From Rhytidiadelphus loreus (lineage: Eukaryota; Streptophyta; Bryopsida; Hypnales; Hylocomiaceae): 64,000 nucleotides of DNA. The notes under the pieces were generated by a model, which was not told where the DNA came from, ran no database searches, and worked only from the letters and a program-made list of their open reading frames with translations. Shown here piece after piece: positions 25,588 to 37,119 of the stretch. The stretch spans positions 73,241,093-73,305,092 of the forward strand of contig OX344763.1 in the NCBI GenBank assembly GCA_947034895.1, read 5' to 3'. Position numbers and translations under genes: made by a program. Positions within the stretch are counted from its first letter, which is position 1, and every line of letters begins with the position of its first letter.

Positions 25588-28206
25588 CTAACAAGTGTCC
25601 AGAAACATTGGACCATCAATCAAAGAAGATATCTCACTATCCGAGCTATACTCAGTCTTCGAACTCTCCAGGGAGAACACATGCGTCCTATGTTGGCGTC
25701 GCCATTTCCTAAGCCGAGGGATAGAGCGGGAATGCCCTTCAAGGTCACTGACACGACTATGCTCAGAATGCTCAAAAGCATTTGCAGTACGGTCAGCAGT
25801 ATCCATAATATCATCAAAGCTTACCAAGTCTTCATTTGCCGGCTCTTCCTCCTTTGAATCGCTGGAGACCTCCATTGTGGTATTTGTGGGAGTGAATGGC
25901 TGAGATGGGCTAGGCACTTGAGACACTTGGGCACTGATAGGCAGTCTACTTGGTCCAGATTCATGCTGACCAACTCCAACCTGCTAGTAACAATAAGAAT
26001 TGTTCAAATCTTTAGTCAATTATGAAGATGCTAACAAGCCTATTAAGCACCAATATTTTATTCCTCTGAATACAGAATGTAACATAAAAGAATATATTGA
26101 GTACCAATTTTGAGGGGTCCCGTTGACTCCACCAAGGATTCAGTCGGATCCAACTTAACTCCAACAGCAGATAGCATGACCTCCAAAAATTGGTACACTT
26201 ATATATTGAATCTAAAGATGCAAACCACTTATTAGATTCCAAAATAAGGAGAATGTGAGTACTATGCATTGACTTTAGAATGGTCACTCTACAATTCTCA
26301 AGTAAACTTACAAATACCTTCATTCAAGCCACTACATTGGATGAAAGCTAACCAAATTGACTGAGATAAAGGATTTAATGATTTTTGTTCGTTTTGGACC
26401 AAAAAAAAGATTAATGTACCAATTTTGGGGGGTCCCGCCAACGCCTCTCGGGAATTAGACGGATCCAACTTGCCTCGGAAGAGAGTCTGCGGGACCCCAA
26501 GAAACGAGTACCTCGGTGAAAGCACTGCGTCAACAAATGGATACCTTGGTGAAAGCACCGCGCCCCAGAACGAAGCTCATGCGCCCAACCTCCCCGAAGG
26601 TGACAATGGGGAGCCTACTATCAGTCAGTCACCACGGCCTTGCGATTCTCCAGCAGTCAAACGGGTAACTTTTTTTTTTTAAATTACGAAAATCAAGAGG
26701 TCCTGCTGACGCCTCTCAGGGATTAGTCGGATCCGACTTGCCTCGGAGGAGAGTCTACGGACCCCAACAAACGGGTACCTCGCTGAAAGCACCGTGTCCC
26801 AGAACGAAGCTCATGTGCCCGACCACCCCGAAGGCGACGACGGGGAACCTGCTGGCGGTAGAAAACTGATTCCGGTACCAAGTTGATCGAGGCTGATCTT
26901 GGTACAAAGCTGATGCATCTCGGTAATCAGAGAGACTAAGTAAAACAGAAAGGACAGGAATCAGAAGTCCATACCGTTGCCTAGTGAGGAATTGGTGTCG
27001 CCCTTTCACGAACACTAGGCGTGCTCGAATCTTCCCTCACGTGGCTCCTCGTAGTCCGCATCATTCTCCCTTGTTACACGCACAAGAGATGTATTGAGAA
27101 TGCGAATCCTTGCACAATTTAGAAGTCCAGAAACAATTTGAGAAGGATAGGCTTTCGGTTTATATATCCGCTTCAACAAAAAGGCTAGTACTCTGCGCGG
27201 GAAGTTCAGGATCCGCCAAAGCTGCAAAAAGACGGAATCTTCGAATACGGTGTATGCATCAGTTCACCACAGCATCTTCCGTCCGCACTTGTTGCCGGGG
27301 TGGTTCTCGTGCCGCCACGACTGGAGCAGAATGCAGCCACGCCGGAATTCGAGTTGGAGAGAATGTTACCACGACTGGATAGAATACAGCTACACCATGA
27401 TTTGACGCTGGACCGTTCAATGCTAGTTTGGTTTTGGGAAAAGCAATTTCGTGAGCATGGCCAATCTATAGGGACCTAGGCAAGCCCCTTCTCTTTGTTT
27501 TTTGGTGAGATTTAATTATTGTGTATGACCTCTTCGTTATGCAGTCAACGTCGTTGGAACAATGTCCCAGGCGATAAACATATTGAAGGTAATTCCCTAA
27601 ATGAATCACTTGTAAGAGGACTTGAAGTTCACTTTTTGCCCAATTGGTGCTATAGAAGCTCCTATAAATTAGGTGTAAACCTTCAAATAATATATGCTAT
27701 TGGACCCTATTGTATCAGTTGAACACGGTTTGAGTATTGGTGGCGTGAAATAAAAAAGTTAACACTGATTTGCAATTCATGCAGATAGGAGGTCACACTA
27801 ATCGTGCATTGTTTTTTAATGACATTGCATCTTGACAAAAAGGTAGATTACAATGCATATCTTCTAGACAGGATTTTAAAGGAGAAAAAATTACTACCAC
27901 ATGTGTCATATAGCCTAGAGGTTATTGCCCCTGGGTGACTACCAAAGAAATAGGACGTATCAAAATTACTTGAGCAATGCCAAAAGTGCTTACATGGAAA
28001 GTGTCTACTTCTCTCCCTTCACGTTGTCCACTAGTTGCGTCCTCAAACATCTCTTCAATTGCATCTCTATTGTGGACTCCTGTGTCCTCCTCCCCACCAC
28101 TGACTCCAGCTCCAAATCGGAGTACTTTTCGAGAATCTCCAGCTGGGGACTGACCTGTTCTAGAAACCACTCTCTTTGCCCTTGTCATCCTAGCTCTTCT
28201 CAATGT
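25588..28206 (-). CDS. unknown minus-strand gene, two supported exons (partial)
   Basis: Two minus-strand exons have good splice signals. The exon at 28,206-27,994 is entered after CCAAAG and left at CAT|GTAAGC. The exon at 25,980-25,588 is entered after TTACTAGCAG and runs to a stop. Both junctions are phase 0, so they can be joined without a frame problem. The first exon (71 codons) is basic at its start (RRARMTRAKR) and then acidic. The last exon (about 130 codons) is rich in Ser, Glu, Asp and Pro, with a basic patch (RLRKWRRQHR) and an acidic Ser tail. This composition suggests a nuclear or disordered protein, possibly a transposon accessory ORF; I recognise no domain. Upstream exons and the start codon are not identified. 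The roughly 2-kb presumed intron holds a GC-richer repeat patch. The link between the two exons is inference. Confidence 0.4.
26105..26870. repeat. three diverged direct repeats in a GC-richer patch
   Basis: A module recurs in the same orientation. Shared features are: a GGTCC..GACTCC/GACGCCTCTC start, TCGGATCC(A/G)ACTTGCCTCGG, GAGAGTCT, GGGTACCTCG-like, GTGAAAGCACCG and CCCAGAACGAAGCTCATG. Copies: a short one at about 26,105-26,172, a full one at about 26,417-26,640 and another at about 26,690-26,866. The middle copy also has an internal duplication of the CTTGGTGAAAGCAC segment. GC content is clearly above the surroundings. This may be the untranslated or LTR-like part of a retroelement; no coding domain or LTR ends were found. 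Confidence 0.6.
26871..27480. other. GC-richer non-coding tail of the repeat patch
   Basis: The GC-richer composition continues to about 27,480 and then drops back to AT-rich. Short reading frames exist on both strands, but none shows recognisable protein or splice context. The segment most likely belongs to the same inserted element as the direct repeats immediately upstream. Confidence 0.35.
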
Positions 28207-29329
28207 CTTTGGAGAAGAAAAATACAGTGAGGTATGTCTCTTCCGCCTCTTTCTAAGCTTCGGACTATGAATGTAAGCTCCTTGGTTCCCTACGAGCATG
28301 TAGCGCGAGATGTATACATGGACGAAATGTGTCTCTCAATTGAACTATGGTAGGAGAATGGCTACGAAGAGTACCACTTGCTCCCTCTTATGGGTTTCAA
28401 GACCCACCAATGAGTACTATATGGAAATCAATGATAAATGTGCGGATTTGCAACTTGACGGTGAGAGTAGAATGTACGTTTTTTGAGATGCGTCATTGGA
28501 ATTCAAAAAGATGCTTGGAACCCCAAGCCCTAAGGTGCCGACTATGGTGGCTTTGGAGGTGCACTACAGCAAGCCGCAATGCTCTTGTTAGCCTTTATTT
28601 CAGCCACGTGTGAATTGGCCACCTTCTTCCTCAATAAAGATCTGTAGACCATAATATTGCCGTCGGTTTGCATGCTGTAATTTTGAATGCGGTAGACCTA
28701 TCCATTTCTTCTAGCTTGCCATCGACGGTAGTGACGTACTCCAATCATGTCACCGAACTGGTGGCCCTGTCTCCCACGAGAGAACATTAATAGCTGTTTT
28801 TTACTAATAGTTCCTAGGTAGATTAGGTCATTACTGTTTGGATTCCAAACGCTTAAGTATAGTACTACGAAGGTGACAATAAAATGAAAACCCAATTTCT
28901 ACAAGATATCATTTAGAAGACTGCACATCAAGAACACTTGATTATAAAAAAACGGCTTCTTAAAGAAGAATTCACTAGATACCGTGTGACTCCATTACTC
29001 AAATAATGAACAAAACATTATAATGGACTTTGGCGGTTCAGATATTGTTTGGGAACTAAATTCTTTGAACACAATTACTACCCTTTTGGAAGCTTTGGAA
29101 AAACCATAGCATTTAATGAAGGTACCCTAATACAAGGGGACCCAAAAATATGATTTCAGTACAAACTAATAAGTATAGGAAAGGATAAGCCAGTTGGGGG
29201 AATAAAGTAGTGGAGAAACTCTTAGGTACCTAGTCTCACATGTAGGATTCATTGCCCTCCTTCGTAGTACATTCTCTGTAGATTCACACAATGGCTTGCA
29301 TTTGAGTAGATGGTCATGAAGTCCCTATT
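28207..29329. other. no supported gene
   Basis: Mixed AT-rich sequence between the unknown minus-strand gene and the MULE relic. A minus-strand frame at 28,698-28,895 has a plausible basic C-terminal part (RGRQGHQFGDMIG) and could be an upstream exon of the minus-strand gene, but it lacks clear junctions. A plus-strand frame at 28,347-28,613 shows no recognisable domain. Confidence 0.3.
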
Positions 29330-29827
29330 GTGTTTCCGCTAGGAGAGGAAGGACGTGCTAGAGTTCTATCACACCTTCTCCATGGCCGTTTTAGGTTTGT
29401 AGAAGCCTCCATATATGTCGAAGAGGAAAAGATGTCTGAATCAGGTCAAGTGCAACAGTCTATCCCTGTTATGAGGTCTCTGGAAGCTGGAACGTTATGC
29501 TGGTACCTTAGCGCCAAAAACTATAGAGCATACGGACTTCCTCTTTCTATTGTAGCTCCGTCCATTGAGATTCCTAGCCGCCAATTCGATAATTCCACAG
29601 TAGATATGCCTTACATTGCACACGCCATTTCACCTAGTTCACCTAGTGACGTTTCTCCGGTCTTTCTAAAACATGTAGTACTTCGTAAAGTGAAACTTGA
29701 GAAATTAGATGCAATCATAGAATTGTCTAGTGAATCGGAAGGAAGGTATGCAATATCCCTTCACAAAGTCAGTCGAAGTCTTTGTTCTCACGGCCTCTAT
29801 TGCATCCATCTCCAGCCGATAGAGTAA
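29330..29827 (+). pseudogene. possible N-terminal part of the MULE ORF or separate ORF
   Basis: A 165-codon frame ends inside the first 50 bases of the following transposase frame, which lies one frame over. Its C-terminal half (KVKLEKLDAIIELSSESEG) looks protein-like, and a Ser/Gln/Pro-rich stretch continues in the downstream frame. The two may be one reading frame separated by a small frameshift, or by an intron with a GAAG|GTATGC donor near 29,747. No domain is recognised here, and the ATG at 29,330 is not specially supported. Confidence 0.35.
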
Positions 29828-31374
29828 GTATTATGGAGTGTTTGAACAGACTAGCGACCATGCATAGATCTCGAAATGAACTGTCTATGATGGACCTGAA
29901 TGCTGTGGAACACCATCATGTGCAATTCCTTCCACCAATATTCAATGGTGATGTCATCTTCAAGTTGCCTCCATGCCGGTCATCTTCCTCTTCCTCTGCA
30001 GCCAAGAACTTAGAAGGGATGGATAAGCACTATGATGAGCATCCTTGGTGCAAAGTTTTGACCACGAACATCAACAACTCTGATAACCTAAAGTTTCGTA
30101 AGTCATACTACATTGGCCATCTTGCTTGTGTGAATCCAGAGTGCAATTACTTGACTAGGGCTCGAAAACGCAATGAAACAGAGTGGAGCGGGTATACTAC
30201 CTTTCCTTTTGCAGTAGGGGATACTTCTCCCAAAGATTGCACGTTAGTTTGTAAGCTTTGCAAACTAACACCTATATGTCTAAGCACATGCAGTGCTAGA
30301 ATTTACTACTGTTGTAATGAGAATCCGAAAATGAGTAGGACGATTATTCATATCGGAGATCATTGTCACCCGGTAGCAAAAGGCATGTACAAAGACTCTG
30401 TAGAGAAGATTTGTAGACTCATTGCGAAGTAGGTGGCTAGAACACCTATGGCCACCAACTCCGCAATTGCTCTCTCTGCTAGCAAAGATTTCCTAACAAC
30501 CTATTTGTTTCACAATGAAGAGGGAGAGAAGAAGATGTTGAAAAGACAAGAACTAGAAGAGGTCATGGACCGCTTTGAGTACTTAAGTAGTCCGAACATC
30601 CGCAACGTCATATCTTCATTCTGCTCAAACAACCGAGGAGGCGTTATCGACAACATTATAACCATGAAAAAGGAGGCAAAATTCGAATTCATTCACGACA
30701 GCATTTTTCCTGGACAAGGGAAGGAGAAGGTGTACATTTTTAAGATGCTTACGGAAGGACCTAGGAGTGGAGTGGATCTGGTGAAGCACATGCAACCCGG
30801 AGGGAATCTCCAAAATGCGTGGATGATGTTTGATCACGTCAAGCATGTGAAAGACTGGACCACAATGGCTTGCCACGTGTATGATCCTGAGTACAAAAAG
30901 GTGATGACCATTTCCACATGCAATATGCAATTGGAAGATACCGAGATTCAAGTGCTTTTCTGGAAATGCTTGAATAATGTCATGTCACGACACGGAATAG
31001 AACACCCAAACTTCAAGGGGTTTATGGCCGATAGTGCTATGGCCAATTGGAATGCGGTTCGTATCATCTATGGTAGTGGCTCTGCCAATCAGAAAATGGA
31101 AAATCGGGAGCGGACTTGCTTATTGCATTGGAGTTCTTCTTTTAAAAAACACATGCAAAAGTATATCAAGGAAGCATTCCAACAGCAACACACTTTATTA
31201 TGTAAACAATACAAAGATGCAAAGAATATGGAGGATGCGGAGACCAAATACCTAGCAATTCAATCATGGTGGTTATCTTCTGGAGCTACCACAGAAGATG
31301 CACTTCATCACTTGGACCACTGGCTTGCATTTTGGCATTTCTGTTATAGGCAGTGGGGAGGCTTCATGCAAATG

Positions 31375-31658
31375 GTAAGGTCCATGCACTACTGTAATTG
31401 TTTTCTTGTTTTTGCATTGGAAAATAAATGTTATATTTTGTTGTTCTTCTGTGTTCTATGGTATGTAACTATGAATTTATTCGAATCAATTCATCAGGCC
31501 TAGGATTACAAATCTAATTTTTTATGTCATTTTATTTACGTGTCCTTCATCTCATGTTCCCCGTACATGAACTCGGTGGTTTTCAAATCCCAATGGTACT
31601 TGCTTGTACTCTTTTCCATTGAATGTGATTTTTGTTTTTTGGGGGGGGGCATTTCCAG
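31375..31658 (+). other. intron of the MULE transposase
   Basis: A 284-bp AT-rich interruption with a GTAAGG donor after ATG and a TTTCCAG acceptor preceded by a pyrimidine-rich tract and a run of nine G. Removing it joins WGGFMQM directly to GLSLEEMAD in phase 0. The protein character on both sides matches one transposase. Confidence 0.75.
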
Positions 31659-32511
31659 GGATTGAGTTTGGAGGAGATGGCTGACATGCCTTCATGCAAC
31701 TTGTTGGAAACAGTGCATAACAAGTGGCTTCAAATGTCTGGAAATCGAGGTAAAAATTTGTTTGATGCTACTTGCGACGATAGTATCCGTGCATGGATGC
31801 AAATGACAAATTATCACGCTTACTTGAAGGGACATGCATGTGGCTCTGGTCCATCAAAGGGGGAGTTAAAACTGAGAGTTGCAAGACGGAGCGGAGATCC
31901 CAAGAAAATTGCAGAGGCGCTGAATACACTACCCGGATTTGAAGGTGTTGGAAGTCGCATACCCCATTTGGAAGGAGAAGAAATATTTGGAAGCATGAAG
32001 AGGAAGTTAGATGTACCCATTGGTGATGTCGGAGACTTGCATAGACCTGATAAAATAAATTTCTCTCAACCTCGTGTTTGAACAAGGTCTACAACCACTT
32101 TTGTGAACTCTAGTGAGGAAAAGTATACACAGGCTCAAGTGAACACTTCACCGCATGTGTCCATTGCGTTTGAAAGTGACTGCGACACATCAAAGTGGCA
32201 CATTGCGAGGATCAACCACAAATCAAACGCAAAATGTCATGCTCAGCAACGGGGGTCAAATATTAGGTGCACTGCAAGAATTTCAAAAGGACGGAAGGGA
32301 ACCCCTGCTCTCACCTATTGTGGGAGAAAAGAAGATTACGGGAGTAAGCGCAAAGTGCTGGCAGACTTCTGGTTCTGTACAAATGACATTGAACGATGTG
32401 TGAAGAGGACCAAGTGAAAGTGGGTAATAGATTGGCCGGAGTTGCCAGAACTCTGGCCTGTTCTGATGGGGACCAACTTGAGCTGAGAGGAGACATTACT
32501 ACTACAACATG

Positions 32512-32736
32512 CACTATAAGAAACCCATGTTTTTTGTGACAAGCCCTGATTTTTTCTGACGGATTTTTTTTGATGTCTAAGTTGACATTTAGTTGTTTTT
32601 ATGTTTTTCATGACATCCAATTGATCTAATGAACATAATTAAAAACGTAAAAACAACTAAATGTCAACTTAGACATAAAAAAAAATCCATTAGAAAAATC
32701 AGGGCTCGTCACAAAAAACATGGGTTTCTTATAGTG
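32512..32736. mobile_element. CACTA-type foldback MITE, 225 bp
   Basis: The element begins CACTATAAGAAACCCATG and ends with the inverse, CATGGGTTTCTTATAGTG. Its arms pair over most of the length (for example AAACAACTAAATGTCAACTTAG on the right against its complement on the left, with small mismatches). It is flanked by a 3-bp direct duplication ATG (32,509-32,511 and 32,737-32,739), as expected for the CACTA superfamily. It has no coding capacity and lies inside the decaying 3' half of the MULE transposase gene. Confidence 0.9.
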
Positions 32737-33275
32737 ATGTTGGATTTCAACTCCAAGAGCGTCCTACGTTGTCTCCTCGTCGTCTATTCAATATGTCCAA
32801 CGTTTACAAAAGCGTAATTTATGATCAGCCACCTCTACACGATGCACATATGTATCCAACAGCTCGAAACAATCGAACCATACGGCGAATCTCAACGGTA
32901 CCAACTACAGAACAACGAAACAAATGGGAGAGTGCTGGCAATGTCAAAGGACTAATACTTGGAATAACATTGTTACCTTTTCCAGGACTAGGTGCAATTG
33001 TGACTCTAGAGACCGGTAGTGATCATAACCGAAATGTGTATTGAATTACAGTGGATATGTACCCCTCGTGCACATGCCCGAACTTTACCAACATGTGTGT
33101 TTCAGCTGTTGGAGGTCGCCAACAATATGTGAATTGCAAGCACTTGTACTACCTGTTTCGGTATTTCTGCAAGATGGACATCCATGAGGACAAATTCATT
33201 CATGCACCAAGTTTTAGCTTCAATGAATTGAAGCTTGTCCTTGTAAAAGCATGGATCATCACAGTTCTAGAGTAG

Positions 33276-34043
33276 TACTGGCTGCAGTAGTAACATGTAT
33301 TACATTCTTATTGTATGAACTACCATTTGGTACAACTTATATGATTTGAAGTTTATGAATTAGAAAACGTCCATGCATTTTACCCAATTTGGGAGTATGT
33401 CCTACAAACCAAAAAAATTGCAAATGAAATTGTGAATGGCTAAACCATGAACCCAAACCAATCATCCAAAGGTGTTCATATGAATATGAAAACATTTTTA
33501 GCCATGTTTATGTCACTTTCCTTTTTATTTTTGATCAATTTTTTTTGGCTTCCCATTTTTTTTTGGCTTCACCCCTCTTTTTTTTTGGCTTCATTTCATT
33601 TTTCAGGCTTTCCTTTACCTTTCCTTCCATGTATTGTTCATTGCGTTGTCGTTGTTAACTCTACATTTTTTTTTTAAGTATTTTTTGCCTAATACCTTAT
33701 ATTAAAATCTCTAGCAAAATTTGGAAGTGGGTAAATATGTGAACAATGTTAGAGGGAAATAAATGCTTCATTATACACAAAGGTTTAAGGATTTTTTCCA
33801 ACAGGAAATGGACCTTGGTAGGTCGTAGTCAGAATTCTAAGAATCCACGGTAATAGGGGTAGCGGTCATAGGTCCTCTAAATTGCTTGATATAACCAAAA
33901 ATTTGTCAAGTTTTGATTTTTCTTTTAAAACAATATGTGTTTTCAGTATAAAAGTCTCAAAAACCTAACTCCAAGGCACTATGCTCACAAGTTCACCGCT
34001 CACCCCTCACAAGCTCACCGCTCCAAGCTCACATGCTAGCGTC
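33276..34043. other. T-rich, low-complexity stretch, no gene seen
   Basis: This lies downstream of the MULE relic. Near 33,535-33,600 a TTTTTTTTGGCTTC motif is repeated three times. Near 33,985-34,035 an AAGCTCACCGCTCC-type motif is repeated just before the second tandem array starts. No coding region or MULE terminus could be identified. Confidence 0.5.
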
Positions 34044-37000
34044 ATTGTTTTTTCAAGTACTTGAGTTTAGGAATAATTGCAACTTGTACAACATGTTACC
34101 CATTTTCTTCTTACATGGAAGTCATGATTTTATATTGTTTGGGGCATTAAAGTTAAGGGCAAAGGTTGTTGCTCCAATATTTTGTTTCACTTACAAGGCC
34201 ATTCAAGATGACCACCAATTACATGTTTTTTGGAGTTCTTGAGTTTATGAATAATTGCAACTTTTACTACATGTTATCCAATTTCTATGTACGTGAATGT
34301 CATGACTTTATATTTTTAGGGGCATTAAAGTAAAGGCCATTGTTGTCGCGCCAATATTTTGTCTCACGTACAACGCCGTTCAAGGTGACCACCAATTCTA
34401 TGGTATTTGAGGTTCTTGAGTTTATAAATAATTGCAACTTCTACAACATCTTACACATTTTCTTTGTACGAGAATTTCATGACCTTATTTTTTTTTTAAC
34501 ATTAAAGTACACGCAAAGGTTGTAGCCCCAATAATTTGTTTCACGTACAAGGCCATTAAGGGTGACCACAATTTGTACATGTTTTTTCAAGTTCTTGAGT
34601 ATATGAATAATTGCAACTTGTACAACATGTTACCCATTTTCTTTGTACATGGATTTCATGACTTTATATTTTTCGGTGCATTAAAGTATAGGGCATTGTT
34701 GTTGCCCCAATATTTTGTTTCATGTGCAAGGCCATTCAAGCTGACCAACGATTGCATGTTTTTTCGAGTTCTTGAGCTGATGAATATTTCCAACTTCTAC
34801 AACATATTACCCATTTTCTTTGTACATGGATTTTATGACTTTATATTTTGGGGGGCACTAAAGTACATTGCAAAGGTTGTTGCCCCCATACTTTGTTTCA
34901 CTTACAAGGCCTTTCAAGGTGACCACCAATTACACGTTTTTTCAAGTTCTTGAGTTTATGAATAATTGCAACTTGTACAACATATTACCCATTTTCATTG
35001 TACTTGAATTTCATGACTTTACATCTTTTTGGACATCACAGTACAGTGAAAGGTTGTTGCCTCAATATTTTGTTTAACAAACGAGGCCATTCAAGGTGAC
35101 CACCAATTACATGTTTTTTCAAATCCTTGACTTTATGAATAATTCCAACTTGTACAACATGTTACTCATTTTCTTTGTACGTGAATGTCATGATTTCACA
35201 TTCTTTGGGGCATTAAAGTACAGGGCAAGGTTGTTGCCTCAAGATTTTGTTGCACATACAAAGCCATTCAAGGTGACCACCAATTACATGTTTTTATTGA
35301 GGTTCTTGAGTTCATGAATAATTGCAACTTGTACAATATGTTATCCATTTTCATTGTATGTGAATTTCATGACTTTACATCTTTTTGGACATCAAAGTAC
35401 AGGGCAAGGTTGTTGCCCCCAATATTTTGTTTCACGTGCAAGGCCATTCAAGATGACCACCAATTACATGTTTTTTCAAGTTCTTGAGTTTATGAATAAT
35501 TGCAACTTGTACAAGATGTTACCCATTTTCTTTGTTCATAAATTTCATGACTTTATATTGTTTTGGACATTAAAGTACAAGGCGAAGGTTGTTGCTCCAA
35601 TATTTTGTTTTACGTACAAGGCCATTCAAGGTGACCAACAATTACATGTTTTTTCAAGTTTTTGAGTTTATGAATAGTTGCAACTTGTACAACATGTTAC
35701 CCAATTTCTTTGTACAAGAATGTCATGATTTCACATTCTCTGGGGCATTAAAGTATAGGGCAAGGTTGTTGCCCTCATATTTTGTTTCACGTACAAGGCC
35801 ATTCAAAGTGACCACCAATTACATGATTTTTCAAGTTCTTGAGTTTATGAATAATTAAAACTTGTACAACATGTTACCCATTTTCATTATACATGGATTT
35901 CATGACTTTATATTCTTTAGGGCATAAAATATAGGGCAAGGTTGGTGCTCCATTATTTTGTTTCACGTACAGGGCCATTTACGGTGACCACCAATTGCAT
36001 GTTATTTCAGGTTCTTGAATTTATAAATAATCGCAACTTATACAACATGAAACCCATTTTCTTCTTACGTGGAAATCATGATTTTATATTGTTTGGGGCA
36101 TTAAAGTTAAGGGCAAAGGTTGTTGCCCCAATATTTTGTTTCACTTACAAGGACATTCAAGGTGACCCCCAATTCCATTTATTTTGGAGTTCTTGAGTTT
36201 ACAAATAATTGCAACTTGTACAACAAGTTATCCAATTTCTATGTACGTGAATGTCATGACTTTATATTCTTTGGGGCATCAATATAAAGTACAAAGGGTT
36301 TTGCCCTAATATTTTGCTTCACGTACAAGGCCATTCAGGGTGACCAACAATTACATGTTTTTTCAGATTCTTGAGTTTATGAATAATTGCAACTTGTACA
36401 AGATGTTACTCATTTTCTTTGTACGAGAATGTCATGATTTCACATTCTCTGGAGCATTAAAGTATAGGGCAAGGTTGTTTCCCTCATATTTTGTTTCACG
36501 TACAAGGCCATTCAAGTTGACCACCAATTACATGATTTTTCAGGTTCTTGAGTTTATGAATAATTGCAACTTATACAAGATGTTAGCCATTTATTTTGTA
36601 CGTGAATTTCATGATTTTATTTCTTTCGAGGCATTAAAGTACAAGGCATGGTTGTTGCCCCAATATTTTGTTTCACGTGCAAGGCCATTCACTAGAAGAA
36701 AAAAGGGGTTTTTGCGACTGCAAGTTTTGAGTCACTGTGGACACAAATTACAGTAGTTGCAGTATAGTTGTTTTCTAGTTGCATCGTAGTTGTTTTCTAC
36801 GATGCAACTAGAAAACAACTACACTGCAACTACTGTAAATTGTGTCCACAGTGACTCAAAACTTGCAGTCGCAAAACCCCCTTTTTTCTTCTAGTGATTC
36901 AAGGTGACCACCAAATGCATGTTTTTCCAAGTTCTTGAGTTTATGAATAATTGCAACTTGTACAATATGTTACCCAGTTTCTTTGTACATGAATTTCATG

Positions 37001-37119
37001 ACTTTATATTTTTTAGGGCATTAAAGTACAGTGTAAAGGTTGTTGCCCCAATATTTTGTTTCACCTACAGGGCCATTCAAGGTGACTACCAATTGCATGT
37101 TTTTTCAAGTTTTTGAGTT
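34044..37119. repeat. second tandem array, unit about 177-178 bp, about 16 copies
   Basis: A diverged repeat unit runs: TTTTTTCAAGTTCTTGAG, TTTATGAATAATTGCAAC, TTGTACAACATGTTACCC, TTCATGACTTTATATT, GCATTAAAGTACA, GTTGTTGCCCCAATATTTTG, ACAAGGCCATTCAAGGTGAC. The CATTCAAG landmark falls at 34,204, 34,381, 34,557, 34,737, 34,915, 35,092, 35,269, 35,449, 35,627, 35,804 and onward, giving steps of 176-180 bp. Copies differ far more than those of the 222-bp satellite, so this array is older and not being homogenised. The many short plus-strand reading frames in it are products of the repeat. One copy is split by a MITE at 36,690. Confidence 0.93.
36690..36896. mobile_element. CACTA-type foldback MITE, 207 bp, with visible empty site
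   Basis: Ends are CACTAGAAGAAAAAAGGGG and the inverse CCTTTTTTCTTCTAGTG. The arms pair almost perfectly around a GTTTTCTACGATGCAAC-type centre. The flanking 3-bp duplication is ATT (36,687-36,689 and 36,897-36,899). Deleting the element and one ATT restores GGCCATTCAAGGTGACC, exactly the sequence in neighbouring 178-bp monomers, so the insertion is proved by paralogous empty sites. No coding capacity. Confidence 0.95.

Larger units (their letters stand above)
29782..33275 (+). pseudogene. Mutator-like (MULE) transposase relic with SWIM zinc finger
   Basis: Degenerate DDE transposase gene. The N-terminal frame (29,782-30,432) has a Cys/His-rich zinc-binding region (CVNPECNYL, CKLCKLTPIC, HIGDHCHP). 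An in-frame TAG at 30,430-30,432 separates it from the catalytic part (30,433-31,374). That part shows VYDPEYKKVMTI (Asp at about residue 151), GFMADSAMANWNAV (Asp at about 200) and CLLHW (Cys229/His232, the MULE CxxH signature). A phase-0 intron runs 31,375-31,658 (ATG|GTAAGG to TTTCCAG|GGA). The next exon has LETVHNKWLQ and KGELKLRVARRSGDP and meets TGA at 32,079. After that the frame decays, with another TGA at about 32,415 and frame changes. The 33,051-33,275 part carries a SWIM finger (CTC at residues 7-9, CKH at 29-31). A 225-bp MITE is inserted at 32,512. The third catalytic acid was not located, and terminal inverted repeats were not found. Confidence 0.85.

Noticed and set aside
25595..25903. 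Plus-strand 102-codon frame overlapping the minus-strand terminal exon
   Set aside because: The minus-strand frame has a good acceptor and a coherent charged composition; the plus-strand frame has neither.
34033..37116. Series of plus-strand frames of 60-140 codons with similar peptides (FMNNCNLYNMLPIFFV type)
   Set aside because: They are the translation of the 178-bp tandem unit. The unit length is not a multiple of three in all copies and the frames shift between copies.
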